The position numbers were made by a program, and so were the translations under genes. DNA of 40,984 nt from an uncultured Anaerotignum sp. (GTDB lineage: Bacteria; Bacillota; Clostridia; Lachnospirales; Anaerotignaceae): contig NZ_CAJMDQ010000011.1 in NCBI RefSeq assembly GCF_905212195.1, positions 1-40,984 of the forward strand, read 5' to 3'. This document shows, one piece after another, positions 21,898-30,126 of this stretch (its first letter is position 1; each line of letters starts with the position of its first letter). Under the pieces are notes generated by a model. The model saw only the letters and a program-made list of their open reading frames with translations. It did not search any database and was not told where the DNA came from.

Positions 21898-23502
21898 ATG
21901 AAAAAACAAAGAAATCCAACCAAAAGAAAGATTCAGGACAAGGGCTATTCGGAAGCAGGGGCAAGCTATGTCAAAAAATCCATGAAAGCCATGATTCCCA
22001 ACAGCGGCGCACCCAGTGAGGACATTGACAACAACAACTACACCCTGCGGCAGCGTGCCAGAATGCTGTATATGGGTTCTGCCATTGCCGCCAGCGCCAT
22101 CAAAACCAACCGTACCAATGTGGTTGGCAATGGGCTGAAGCTGAAAAGCACCATCAACCGCCATATCCTTGGTTTGTCACAGGAGGAAGCGGAAGCGTGG
22201 CAGAAACGGACAGAAGCGGAGTTTGAGCTTTGGGCAACCAATAAGCGTGCCTGCGATGCCACAGGCGTCAATGATTTTTATGGCATACAGCAGCTTGCCC
22301 TTATATCATGGCTGCTGTCCGGCGATGTGTTTGCCGTCATCAAGCATTATGACGCTGCGCCGCTGATGCCATACAGCCTGCGTCTGCACCTCATCGAAGC
22401 GGACAGGGTACGGACACCTTACGCATTGACAAGCAGTGCCGTAGGGTACACAACAGGCGTGACAAAAGACGGAAACAAAATCTATGATGGTGTGGAAATC
22501 GACCAAAACGGCAGTATTCTGGCGTACCATATTGCCAATACCCATCCTTTCCAGTCTACCATGACACCGACGGAATTTGTCCGGGTAGAAGCATACGGAG
22601 AGGAAAGTGGACTGCCCAACATTCTGCACATTATGGAAAGTGAGCGTCCCGAGCAATTCCGAGGGGTTCCTTATCTGGCACAGGTCATTGAACCTTTGCT
22701 GCAGATGCGGCGGTATACGGAAGCGGAGATCATGAGCGCATTGGTGCAGAGCTTTTTTACGGCGTTTATCACCACCGAAGCCATCCAGAATGACATTCCC
22801 ATGAATGAGCCTTTGAGTGGAGATGTTGGGGAAGTGTCAGACGATGAAAATGAGTACGAAATGGGCGCAGGGACTATCAATGTTTTGAAAGCCGGGGAAG
22901 ATGTGAAGTTTGGTGCACCGACTCATCCCAACAGCGGTTTTGACGTGTTCATGCGTTCCCTTTCGGAGCAGGTGGGAGCGGCTTTGGAAGTTCCGGCAGA
23001 TTTGCTCCTGAAATCTTTCAACAGCAGTTATTCCGCCAGCAGAGCTGCCTTATTGGAAGCGTGGAAAGCCTTCAAAATGCGTCGGGAATGGCTGACCAAT
23101 GATTTATGTCGTCCCGTTTACGAAATCTGGCTGACGGAAGCTGTGGCAAGAGGACGCATTTCCGCGCCGGCGTTTTTCACAGACCCTTTGATTCGGCAGG
23201 CGTATCTGGGAAGTGAGTGGATCGGCGCACCAGCGGGACAGTTAGACCCAACCAAAGAAATCACAGCGGCGGTCATGGCAATCGAAAACGGGTTGTCCAC
23301 CAGAGAAGCGGAAACCATTAAGCTCAATGGCGGGCAATATACAGCCAATATTGACAGGCTGCTGACAGAAAATGAACGCTTGCGGCAGGCAAATGGAGAA
23401 CAAGCGCAAGGGGCGCAGGCGTTCCAGAATTACATACAGACCCTTGTGCAAAAAGCAGTGGCAAAGGAGGTTGAAATGCGTGGCATTGGAACAGACCATT
23501 GA
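21898..23502 (+). CDS. Portal protein (lambda type)
   Basis: This 534-residue protein forms the ring through which DNA enters the head. Typical elements of the lambda portal family are YTLRQRARMLYMGSAIAASA near the start, TNVVGNGLKL, SWLLSGDVFAVIKHYD, LHLIEADRVRTP and SFNSSYSASRAALLEAWKAF. The final part is a coiled helix (IDRLLTENERLRQANGE). Length is normal. AAAAGGAG precedes the ATG. The 3' end overlaps the protease start by 23 bases. Confidence 0.95.
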   Translation: MKKQRNPTKRKIQDKGYSEAGASYVKKSMKAMIPNSGAPSEDIDNNNYTLRQRARMLYMGSAIAASAIKTNRTNVVGNGLKLKSTINRHILGLSQEEAEAWQKRTEAEFELWATNKRACDATGVNDFYGIQQLALISWLLSGDVFAVIKHYDAAPLMPYSLRLHLIEADRVRTPYALTSSAVGYTTGVTKDGNKIYDGVEIDQNGSILAYHIANTHPFQSTMTPTEFVRVEAYGEESGLPNILHIMESERPEQFRGVPYLAQVIEPLLQMRRYTEAEIMSALVQSFFTAFITTEAIQNDIPMNEPLSGDVGEVSDDENEYEMGAGTINVLKAGEDVKFGAPTHPNSGFDVFMRSLSEQVGAALEVPADLLLKSFNSSYSASRAALLEAWKAFKMRREWLTNDLCRPVYEIWLTEAVARGRISAPAFFTDPLIRQAYLGSEWIGAPAGQLDPTKEITAAVMAIENGLSTREAETIKLNGGQYTANIDRLLTENERLRQANGEQAQGAQAFQNYIQTLVQKAVAKEVEMRGIGTDH

Positions 23503-24679
23503 CAAGCCCATGAAGGCATACAACATTGCGGTCATTGACGATGATACTGCCGAAATCAACATGTATGGAGAAGTGGTGTCAAAATATCCCGTGGACTGGT
23601 GGACAGGGGAGAAGATTCCCGGCAATTTCATTGCACTGGATGAATTTTTGCAGGACTTGAAAGAAATCGAGGATAAGGCAAACATCATTGTCCACATCAA
23701 TTCCGTGGGAGGTGATTTTTATGCGGGGCTTTCCATTTATAACCGGCTGAAAGGGCTACCGGGGAACATCACCACCATCAATGATGGGCTGGCGGCATCG
23801 GCTGCGTCCATTATTTTTCAGGCGGGAGATACAAGGAAAATGAACGCAGGCAGCAACTTGATGATGCACGGCGTGTCGGGCTTGCTGTTCGACTATTACA
23901 ACATCGAGCAGTTAAAAGTCATCATCAAGCAGTTTACCGCCCATAATAACGCGGCAATCGGCGTTTATGCCGAAAGAAGCGGCAAGACAAAGGAGGAATG
24001 CAAAAATCTCATGACAGGGGAAACATGGCTGACGGGGCAGGAAGCTGTTGACGCAGGATTTGCCGATGAAGTCATTGACAGCGCACCTGTCCAAATGCGC
24101 CTGACAGAAGACCAGCATTTCCTCATGGCAAACGGCGTTCTGTTTTCCACACACAGGATGTCCTGTATCCCACAGGGGATTCCGGTTGGAAACATCGTCG
24201 TTCCGGCGGGAAAAACGTTGGCGCACCCAGAGAAAAATAAGCAAACAGGAGGGAAAGAGAGCATGGAAATCAAAACATTGGAAGAAATGAAACTGGCTTT
24301 TCCAGAATTTGTGGCACAGATGGAAACTGCCGCCAAAGAAGCTGGCAGAGCGGAAGGGGCAAAGGCAGAAAGAGAACGACTGCAAGCCATTGAGGACATT
24401 GAGAACGCCATCGCTGACAAAGACATTGTGAAAAATGCGAAATACGGCGAAAAGCCTCTGACGGCAGAACAGCTTGCCCTTGTTGCCATGCAGCAGGAGG
24501 CACGCATCAAAGCGGCTGTGCTGGACGGCATGCAAAATGACGGCAAAGCTACAGAAGGTGTAAAAGCGACACCTAACAAAGGCAATGAAGAAAGCACACA
24601 GAAGGAATACGAAGCAGAACTTGTGCATGGGGCTGTGAAAGTCTTTCAGTCTATGATGGGAGGGAAGCGTAATGGCTAA
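23480..24679 (+). CDS. ClpP-like (S14/S49-type) head maturation protease with C-terminal scaffold
   Basis: This 399-residue protein has an N-terminal serine protease domain: IIVHINSVGGDFYAGLSIYN, NDGLAASAASIIFQAGDTRK with catalytic Ser107, and NLMMHGVSG with His130. QEAVDAGFADEVID closes the fold. The C-terminal 138 residues are helical and charged (MEIKTLEEMKLAFPEFVAQM, EAGRAEGAKAERERLQAI), as in capsid scaffolds. I chose the GTG start at 23480: AAAGGAGG stands 9 bases upstream and fits no other codon in this frame; ATG 23510 is the alternative. The protease would cut scaffold and head proteins during capsid assembly. Confidence 0.9.
   Translation: MALEQTIDKPMKAYNIAVIDDDTAEINMYGEVVSKYPVDWWTGEKIPGNFIALDEFLQDLKEIEDKANIIVHINSVGGDFYAGLSIYNRLKGLPGNITTINDGLAASAASIIFQAGDTRKMNAGSNLMMHGVSGLLFDYYNIEQLKVIIKQFTAHNNAAIGVYAERSGKTKEECKNLMTGETWLTGQEAVDAGFADEVIDSAPVQMRLTEDQHFLMANGVLFSTHRMSCIPQGIPVGNIVVPAGKTLAHPEKNKQTGGKESMEIKTLEEMKLAFPEFVAQMETAAKEAGRAEGAKAERERLQAIEDIENAIADKDIVKNAKYGEKPLTAEQLALVAMQQEARIKAAVLDGMQNDGKATEGVKATPNKGNEESTQKEYEAELVHGAVKVFQSMMGGKRNG
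24263..24679 (+). CDS. Nested capsid scaffold protein (in-frame internal start)
   Basis: Inside the protease gene, ATG 24263 is in the same frame and follows AGGAGGGAAAGAGAGC, a strong ribosome site at good spacing. Translation from it gives the 138-residue C-terminal part alone. This copies the arrangement of lambda, where Nu3 scaffold is made from within gene C. The product would be helical and acidic and would guide shell assembly before removal by the protease. The internal start is seen directly; use of it is inferred. Confidence 0.68.
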   Translation: MEIKTLEEMKLAFPEFVAQMETAAKEAGRAEGAKAERERLQAIEDIENAIADKDIVKNAKYGEKPLTAEQLALVAMQQEARIKAAVLDGMQNDGKATEGVKATPNKGNEESTQKEYEAELVHGAVKVFQSMMGGKRNG

Positions 24680-25046
24680 GAAATTGTATGAAAGAGTTGG
24701 CGAAACGGCTTATGACGGTCTGCTGGTTGACCATTTTCCCCCGGCGGACGTCATGAGCGTCACAGTCAAAAGTGGGGAAGGCGCACTGAAGCGTGGCTCT
24801 GTGCTGGCAATGGACAGTACAGACGGAAAAATGTCTTTTCTGGCGGCAGAAAGCAGCGGCACACTGGATGCCAACTGTATTCTGGCAGAAGATGTGGACG
24901 CAAGCAGCGGCGACGCTGTGGCGCTTGCCTATCGCACAGGTCATTTTGCGGCAAACCGTCTGCTGACCAAAGGCGAATATACACTGACATTCAAGGACAA
25001 AGAAGCACTGCGCAAAGGCGGCATCCTGCTGTCTGACGCGCTGTAA
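24672..25046 (+). CDS. Head decoration protein (lambda gpD-like)
   Basis: A 124-residue protein in the position of lambda gpD, which binds and stabilises the expanded capsid. It reads MAKKLYERVGETAYDGLLVD at the start, then EGALKRGSVLAMDSTDGKMS, CILAEDVDASSGDAVALAYR and FAANRLLTKGEYTLTFKDKE. The pattern of strands, with KRGSVLA and ILAEDVD, fits the family. The ATG overlaps the protease stop by eight bases. Confidence 0.85.
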   Translation: MAKKLYERVGETAYDGLLVDHFPPADVMSVTVKSGEGALKRGSVLAMDSTDGKMSFLAAESSGTLDANCILAEDVDASSGDAVALAYRTGHFAANRLLTKGEYTLTFKDKEALRKGGILLSDAL

Positions 25047-25065
25047 GAAAAAGGAGGTATTTGCT

Positions 25066-26133
25066 ATGGCATTGGATATTTACAGTACACATACCCTTTT
25101 GCTGGCGGTGGAACAGCTGACACCGCCCACTACATTCCTGCGGGACAGATATTTTCCCACCAATAAGGCAACAGACATCTTTTCTTCTGATGATGTACTC
25201 ATGGAATATCGTGACGGCGACAGAAAGATCGCCCCGTTTGTGGCACCAAGAAAAGGCGGCGTGACCATGCTGCGTCAGGGGCATTACATGGAGCGTTATA
25301 CACCGCCCCGCATTGCGCCCAAGCGTGTATTGACCATTGACGAACTGAAAAAACGTGGTTTCGGGGAAGCCTTGTTCACACAGCTGACACCGGCACAGCG
25401 CCAGCTCACCATGATTCTCAAAGATATTTCCGAACTGGATGCCATGATTACCCGCAGAGAAGAACTCATGGCAGCAGAAACCATGCTGACAAACGGCTGT
25501 ATCATGAAACACATTGCAGACGACCATACGAAAACAGACGATATGGAAATCCGTTTTTATGATGGGGAATCCAACCCTGCAGCCTATACACCTTCTGTGA
25601 AATGGGGGCAGGAAGGGGCAAAAATCGTGGATGATATTCACGTTATGATTCGTATGCTGACCAGCCGTGGTCTGCCTGCAACAGATTTGGTGGTTGCCCC
25701 TGACGTTGCATCCATCATGCTGAACGATGCAGAGATTTTGAAACTGCTGGATATCCGCAACTACAACATCGGTGCTGTAGACCCCATTGCACTGCCCAAC
25801 GGCGTTGCAAGAATCATGCGCCTGAATGTGTATGGCAGAACTATTGATGTATTCTGCTACGATGAACAGTATGAAAACGAAAACGGCGAAATGACACCTT
25901 ATATCGGCGATGGACAGGTAATCCTGACAGCACCCAATGCCGGTCGTACCCTCCGCGGCGCCGTCAGTCAGGTGGAACAGTCCGATGGTCAGGTTTACAC
26001 ACACGCAGGGGCAAGGGTGCCTAAGTACGTTTCTGACGCAAAGGGCAATACCAGAACCATTACGTTGACGGCGTGCCCCCTGATGGTTCCCAACCAGAAG
26101 AATCCTTGGGTATCTGCCAAAGTGACAGAATGA
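25066..26133 (+). CDS. Major capsid protein (lambda gpE family)
   Basis: A 355-residue shell protein. It begins MALDIYSTHTLLLAVEQLTP and shows FLRDRYFPTNKATDIFSSDD, KGGVTMLRQGHYMERYTPPR, ISELDAMITRREELMAAETM and DLVVAPDVASIMLNDAEILK, the familiar stretches of the gpE capsid family. It ends in NQKNPWVSAKVTE. Length and position after the decoration protein are as expected, and AAAGGAGG precedes the ATG. The virion would use several hundred copies. Confidence 0.95.
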   Translation: MALDIYSTHTLLLAVEQLTPPTTFLRDRYFPTNKATDIFSSDDVLMEYRDGDRKIAPFVAPRKGGVTMLRQGHYMERYTPPRIAPKRVLTIDELKKRGFGEALFTQLTPAQRQLTMILKDISELDAMITRREELMAAETMLTNGCIMKHIADDHTKTDDMEIRFYDGESNPAAYTPSVKWGQEGAKIVDDIHVMIRMLTSRGLPATDLVVAPDVASIMLNDAEILKLLDIRNYNIGAVDPIALPNGVARIMRLNVYGRTIDVFCYDEQYENENGEMTPYIGDGQVILTAPNAGRTLRGAVSQVEQSDGQVYTHAGARVPKYVSDAKGNTRTITLTACPLMVPNQKNPWVSAKVTE

Positions 26134-26156
26134 TAAAAAAGAAAGGAGGAACGTAC

Positions 26157-26579
26157 ATGGAACAGATTCTTGTGAAAATCGTGAAAGGTGTATATGGATT
26201 TGATACCGGCAAAACAGTTGTGGGAAAATCCCCAAAAGATGCACCGTTTTTACTGGATGAGGACAAAGCCCGCCGCCTCTTTGATCTGGGTGTTGCGGAG
26301 CCTGTCTGTGATGACGCATACCCGGACAGCTATGTGTATGCAGTTGAGGAGGATGCGGAAATGGATGAAGGAATGGACGAAATCCCCACGGAAGACATGG
26401 AGGAATTGAATCTTGCGGAAATGACGCTGGAAGAACTGAAAGAATTTGCGGAGCCTTACGGACTGAAATACAAAGTGGGAACAAAAAAGGCTGACTTCAT
26501 CCAACAGATCAGGGAGGCTTTGGAGGAAAAAGCCCATGAGGAGCCCCCTTCTTTTGACGCATCTGAGGCGGTGCAGTGA
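26157..26579 (+). CDS. Head-tail region protein with HeH/SAP-like C-terminus
   Basis: A 140-residue acidic protein. The N-terminal half (MEQILVKIVKGVYGFDTGKT, FLLDEDKARRLFDLGVAEPV) is a small beta domain seen in other phages after the capsid gene. The C-terminal part (AEMTLEELKEFAEPYGLKYK, then TKKADFIQQIREALEEK) has the helix-extension-helix look of HeH/SAP/LEM motifs, which may bind DNA. GAAAGGAGG stands before ATG 26157; the longer frame from 26073 lacks such a site. Its role at the head-tail joint is a positional inference. Confidence 0.7.
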   Translation: MEQILVKIVKGVYGFDTGKTVVGKSPKDAPFLLDEDKARRLFDLGVAEPVCDDAYPDSYVYAVEEDAEMDEGMDEIPTEDMEELNLAEMTLEELKEFAEPYGLKYKVGTKKADFIQQIREALEEKAHEEPPSFDASEAVQ

Positions 26580-26902
26580 GTATGGAAGGATTTCTGGAAC
26601 AAGTAGCGCAGGACATGGCAGATGTCTTTCTGGATCTGGATTTTTTCGGTGTGGAAGCGGTGGTGGAAGGAAAGAAAATCCTCATTGTTTTGGATAACGA
26701 CAAATTGAAAGAAAAACAGGGTGGACAGGATTTGGCAGTAGCCGAAAGTGCCACCCTTTTTTATGCCCGCACACAGGACTTGCCGCCCAGACGGGCAGCC
26801 GGAGAGAATCTGAACATCAATGGCAGAGAATGTATCATCGATGACTGGCAGGAGGACATGGGATTGTCTGCGCTGACACTGCGGGAAAACATTGTGGTGT
26901 GA
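26576..26902 (+). CDS. Head-tail joining protein
   Basis: A 108-residue protein, MSMEGFLEQVAQDMADVFLD at the start, VVEGKKILIVLDNDKLKEKQ, then NGRECIIDDWQEDMGLSALT. The strand-rich build (GKKILIVLDND) matches the small head-tail joining proteins placed between capsid and tail sheath in related phages. The GTG at 26576 overlaps the upstream stop (GTGA) and GAGGCGG lies upstream; ATG 26582 is an alternative that removes two residues. Confidence 0.65.
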   Translation: MSMEGFLEQVAQDMADVFLDLDFFGVEAVVEGKKILIVLDNDKLKEKQGGQDLAVAESATLFYARTQDLPPRRAAGENLNINGRECIIDDWQEDMGLSALTLRENIVV

Positions 26903-26919
26903 CAGAAAGGAGGGCGCTT

Positions 26920-27546
26920 ATGACAGTTGTGGAGATCGTAGATCAGGTGACCGCATGGGCACAGAAGGAAATCTGCGATAAAGTACGGCTGAAAATGCCG
27001 CCGGAAAACGACAAGGACAGCGATTCTGCCGGATACGAATATACCATGGTGACGCCCGCTGCCTTTTCTCTTTTCATCCCATCAAAAGAAAAACTGCCGC
27101 CGGCTGTTTTGTCGCCCATACCGTCCCTTTGTGTGCGGATTCTGGAAGGGGAGGACAGCCTGACAGACAAAAGCGGCAGAATTACATTGGAATTTTGCCT
27201 TTGCACATGGAATCCCGGCATTCATGGGCAGGATATCCTGTTTCCTGATGAAAAGGACCATTCCATCGTTCACCAGTGGACAGGAGCGGAAGCGGAGGCT
27301 TATTATCAGCGGCATTATGAAGGCTGGCGGGATGCGTGGAATTGGGTGGATGTGACCCTGCGGGCGTTGGAAAGCCATCTGGACATCAACGGCATTGAAA
27401 TAGACCAGAGTGCCGGCATCAAATTTTATCCGCAGAAAGAACAGGAAGAAATCTCAGATTTTTATCCTTTCTGGTTTGCCTGCGTGCAGTTTGGCGTCAG
27501 ACGCCCTTTGGTACGGAATATCCCTTCCTACCAGCAGTTGCTTTGA
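26920..27546 (+). CDS. Neck / tail-terminator-like protein
   Basis: A 208-residue protein. TVVEIVDQVTAWAQKEICDK starts it, then TMVTPAAFSLFIPSKEKLPP, ITLEFCLCTWNPGIHGQDIL, a run with TLRALESHLDINGIEIDQSA and FYPFWFACVQFGVRRPLVRN. It lies between the head-tail joining gene and the tail sheath, where the tail terminator or neck protein is expected. AAAGGAGG decides ATG 26920. I do not recognise a specific family with confidence. Confidence 0.6.
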   Translation: MTVVEIVDQVTAWAQKEICDKVRLKMPPENDKDSDSAGYEYTMVTPAAFSLFIPSKEKLPPAVLSPIPSLCVRILEGEDSLTDKSGRITLEFCLCTWNPGIHGQDILFPDEKDHSIVHQWTGAEAEAYYQRHYEGWRDAWNWVDVTLRALESHLDINGIEIDQSAGIKFYPQKEQEEISDFYPFWFACVQFGVRRPLVRNIPSYQQLL

Positions 27547-27571
27547 ATTTCAAAAAAGGAGTTGAGAAAAA

Positions 27572-29029
27572 ATGGTATATTTACACGGAACCTACGGCGC
27601 CTTTGACAAGTCCATTGGGCTGGTGCCTGTTGCCACAGATACCATCCCTGTATATGTGGGCGTTGCGCCCGTGAACCTTGTGCGTGGATACGAGGAAATG
27701 GGCAACGTCAATGGACCGTTACAGGTCAAAAACATGGAAGGCGCCCAGCGTTTGTTTGGCTATTCCGGGGACTGGGAATCTTTTTCGCTGTGTGAGGTCT
27801 TTGCCGCACATTTTCAGAATGAGATTTCCAATGTATCGCCCATTGTGGTCATCAATGTACTGGACCCGGCAACACATAAAAAAGCAGGAGAACCCACCAC
27901 ACAGGAATTGACCTTCGTCAATGGAACGGCTGTCATTGAAAGCGATACCATCATTCTGGATACGCTGGTTTTGGCAGATAAAGTGGAGGGAACGGATTTT
28001 ACGGTGGATTATGATTTCACCAAAGGACAGGTTATCCTCAAAAGCATTGCGGAAGAACCGCTGACAACGGTCAACGCCACCTTCAGTGAGGTGGATGTTT
28101 CCATGGTGCAGGAAGCGGATATTGTAGGCGGTGTGACGGCAGAAGGCGTTTATACAGGTCTTGGCAGCGTTGCACTGGTTTACCCGGAACTGGGTTTGAT
28201 TCCCAATCTGCTGGCGGCACCGGGTTACAGTGAAAAACCGACAGTTTACAGAGCCATGATTCAGGCGGCAGCCAAAATCAATGGACATTGGGACGCCATG
28301 GTGCTGGCAGATATTCCACTGGAAAGCAACGATACCATCCAAAAAGCCGTGGAATGGAAAAAAGAAAACGGGTATACATCGGAGCGGGCGAAAGTTTGCT
28401 ATCCACAATGGCAGACGAAGGACGGCGCCGTCTATCACCTGTCTACATGGACTGCATGGCTCATGTGTCTGGTAGATGCCACCCATCAGGGCGTTCCCAT
28501 GGAAACCCCCTCTAATAAACAGATTCCCGCAGGGAAGCAGTTTTTTGGCAAAAGCAGCAAACATAAAGGTTTTGACCAGCAGACAGCAAATGAACTCAAT
28601 GAAAACGGCATTACCACGGCAGTTTATTGGGGTGGTGTCCATGTTCTTTGGGGTGGGCATACAGCAGCGTATCAATATGGTCTGGTCACAGATGCCAGAG
28701 CCATTTTTGATGTTTCCATTCGGATGATGATGCATGTCACAAACGATTTCCAGCGGGAACATGCTCTGACCATCGATTGCCCCATGACAAAAGCCATGGC
28801 AGATACCATCAAAAACAGAGAGCAGGAAAAACTGGATGCTCTTGTTGCCATTGGTGCCCTCATCGGGGAGCCTGTGTGCGAATTCAAGGAAAGTGAAAAC
28901 AGCACGGAGCAGCTCATGGAAGGTGATTTTGTATGGTCAAACAAAATGACGCCTACGCCGCCCTTTAAGTCCGGCACCATGAAGGTGGCTTATACGGACG
29001 AGGGCTTTTCCACATATTTCAGCGAATGA
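27572..29029 (+). CDS. Contractile tail sheath protein (P2 FI-like)
   Basis: A 485-residue protein that forms the outer, contracting tail tube. Family stretches include MVYLHGTYGAFDKSIGLVPV, IPVYVGVAPVNLV, VALVYPELGLIPNLLAAPGY and STWTAWLMCLVDATHQGVPM. PSNKQIPAGKQFFGKSSKH is followed by NENGITTAVYWGGVHVLWGG and VSIRMMMHVTNDFQREH. The presence of a sheath makes the phage a myovirus. AAAAGGAG precedes the ATG. The tube gene follows 18 bases later. Confidence 0.94.
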   Translation: MVYLHGTYGAFDKSIGLVPVATDTIPVYVGVAPVNLVRGYEEMGNVNGPLQVKNMEGAQRLFGYSGDWESFSLCEVFAAHFQNEISNVSPIVVINVLDPATHKKAGEPTTQELTFVNGTAVIESDTIILDTLVLADKVEGTDFTVDYDFTKGQVILKSIAEEPLTTVNATFSEVDVSMVQEADIVGGVTAEGVYTGLGSVALVYPELGLIPNLLAAPGYSEKPTVYRAMIQAAAKINGHWDAMVLADIPLESNDTIQKAVEWKKENGYTSERAKVCYPQWQTKDGAVYHLSTWTAWLMCLVDATHQGVPMETPSNKQIPAGKQFFGKSSKHKGFDQQTANELNENGITTAVYWGGVHVLWGGHTAAYQYGLVTDARAIFDVSIRMMMHVTNDFQREHALTIDCPMTKAMADTIKNREQEKLDALVAIGALIGEPVCEFKESENSTEQLMEGDFVWSNKMTPTPPFKSGTMKVAYTDEGFSTYFSE

Positions 29030-29047
29030 GAAAGGAAGGTGAGAAAA

Positions 29048-29554
29048 ATGCCTTTTGTAGATATTTGCGGCGCCATCGTTGCCGATACGACCTATGTGAA
29101 TAATGTCCTTGCGGCAAAAGACGTAGAGGCTACGTTGCCGGAAGTGGCGCCTGTGGCGGCAGAAGTACAAGCCATGGGGACGATGTCCCTGCCCATCTGG
29201 CAGCTCATTGAAAATATGGAACTGGCAATTACCAAAATCGGTGTGGATAAAGGGCTGCGTTCCATGATTACGCCGGAAACGCAATCTCTGGAAATGCGGT
29301 TTGTCCAGAATGTGACCGACGCCAACGGTATTACGAAACAGAAAGGCTGCAAAGCCTTTTTCAAATGTGTGCCAACAAAGATTCCCGGCATTGCGGTAAC
29401 GGTGGGGGAAGCCAGCTCCAATGAGCTTACGTTTACAGTCATGCGCTACCAGCTTTTTGTGGACGGAGAGGAACTGTTCCTTGTGGATCGTCTGGCTGGC
29501 ATTGTGCGGGTGGCTGGAACGGACTACACTAAAACCATGAACAGCCTGTTGTAA
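29048..29554 (+). CDS. Major tail tube protein (P2 FII-like)
   Basis: A 168-residue protein that stacks in rings inside the sheath. Typical parts are GTMSLPIWQLIENMELAITK, VDKGLRSMITPETQSLEMRF and a long strand region ending RYQLFVDGEELFLVDRLAGI. The length is normal for this family. I chose ATG 29048; a GTG at 29039 in frame overlaps the ribosome site (AAGGAAGGTGAG). A strong terminator follows directly, which would set tube and sheath expression above that of later genes. Confidence 0.9.
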   Translation: MPFVDICGAIVADTTYVNNVLAAKDVEATLPEVAPVAAEVQAMGTMSLPIWQLIENMELAITKIGVDKGLRSMITPETQSLEMRFVQNVTDANGITKQKGCKAFFKCVPTKIPGIAVTVGEASSNELTFTVMRYQLFVDGEELFLVDRLAGIVRVAGTDYTKTMNSLL

Positions 29555-29564
29555 AGAAAAGAAT

Positions 29565-29595
29565 AGCCCTGTGGGATTTCCCATAGGGCTTTTTT
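29565..29595 (+). terminator. Terminator after the tail tube gene
   Basis: AGCCCTGTGGG / CCCATAGGGCT, 11 pairs with one G-T wobble, loop ATTT, then five more T residues. Strong. It lies before the tail chaperone gene, so the later tail genes depend on read-through. Confidence 0.88.
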
Positions 29596-29613
29596 CAAAG
29601 AAAGGAGAACAGC

Positions 29614-29997
29614 ATGAAAGATACATTGACATTGGAAAACCCCATTCTGATCAATGGGAAGGAAGTATCCGAACTGACTTATGACGCCAAAGAAATCACA
29701 GCATTGCAATTTTCGGAAGCCTGCGCCCGCAGTGCCGCATTGGATAAGACAAAGACCTTCGCTTTCAAAATGCGTGAAAATGACTACGCCCTCCATTTGT
29801 ATTTGGGGTTTATGGCAATCATTGCGGTCAATCCCGATATCGACGTTTCCGATCTGGAACGCATGAAAGGGCAGGACATCAACCGTACTGCCAATATCGG
29901 TCTGCTTTTTACATTAGGGAGGTTGGGGGGAGCCTTACAGGAAAAAAACTCAGACGCGCCATCCGAGAATACAGCCGACACTTCCACACCAGCATAA
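29614..29997 (+). CDS. Tail assembly chaperone (gpE-like), unshifted product
   Basis: A 127-residue protein: MKDTLTLENPILINGKEVSE, then YDAKEITALQFSEACARSAA, LYLGFMAIIAVNPDIDVSDL and RMKGQDINRTANIGLLFTLG. It matches the P2 gpE-type chaperone that coats the tape measure during tail assembly. It lies between tube and tape measure, as in P2 and Mu-like tails. It ends in a low-complexity tail after the frameshift site. A longer product arises by frameshifting (see next entry). Confidence 0.85.
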   Translation: MKDTLTLENPILINGKEVSELTYDAKEITALQFSEACARSAALDKTKTFAFKMRENDYALHLYLGFMAIIAVNPDIDVSDLERMKGQDINRTANIGLLFTLGRLGGALQEKNSDAPSENTADTSTPA

Positions 29998-30122
29998 AAG
30001 AGGTGGAACGGGAGCGGCTCATTGATTTCCTGCGGGATTACGGCGAAGCCGCAGAGGAAGTGATGGAGCGGCAGAAGAAAGCGCAAAAGGCATTCCACCT
30101 GCCAAAGCATCAAAGAAGGTGA
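29614..30122 (+). CDS. Frameshifted tail chaperone gpE-gpE'
   Basis: At 29943-29949 the zero frame reads A AAA AAC, the classic -1 slippery heptamer. After a one-base slip the frame stays open for 58 codons to a TGA at 30120-30122. It encodes a plausible peptide: RRAIREYSRHFHTSIKEVER, ERLIDFLRDYGEAAEEVMER, ending AFHLPKHQRR. This fills the gap before the tape measure, which has no other use. P2 and lambda make their second chaperone in the same manner. No start codon or ribosome site in this frame would explain the segment otherwise. The total would be about 169 residues. Confidence 0.85.
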
Positions 30123-30126
30123 ATGA

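Noticed and set aside
24991..26484. A 497-codon open frame on the minus strand opposite the capsid gene
   Set aside because: It lies wholly antisense to the capsid and neighbouring genes, has no ribosome site and reads as Cys/His/Phe-rich nonsense. It is an effect of the codon bias of the real genes.
27719..28762. A 347-codon open frame antisense to the tail sheath gene
   Set aside because: The sheath protein on the plus strand matches its family throughout; the antisense frame shows no motif or start signal.
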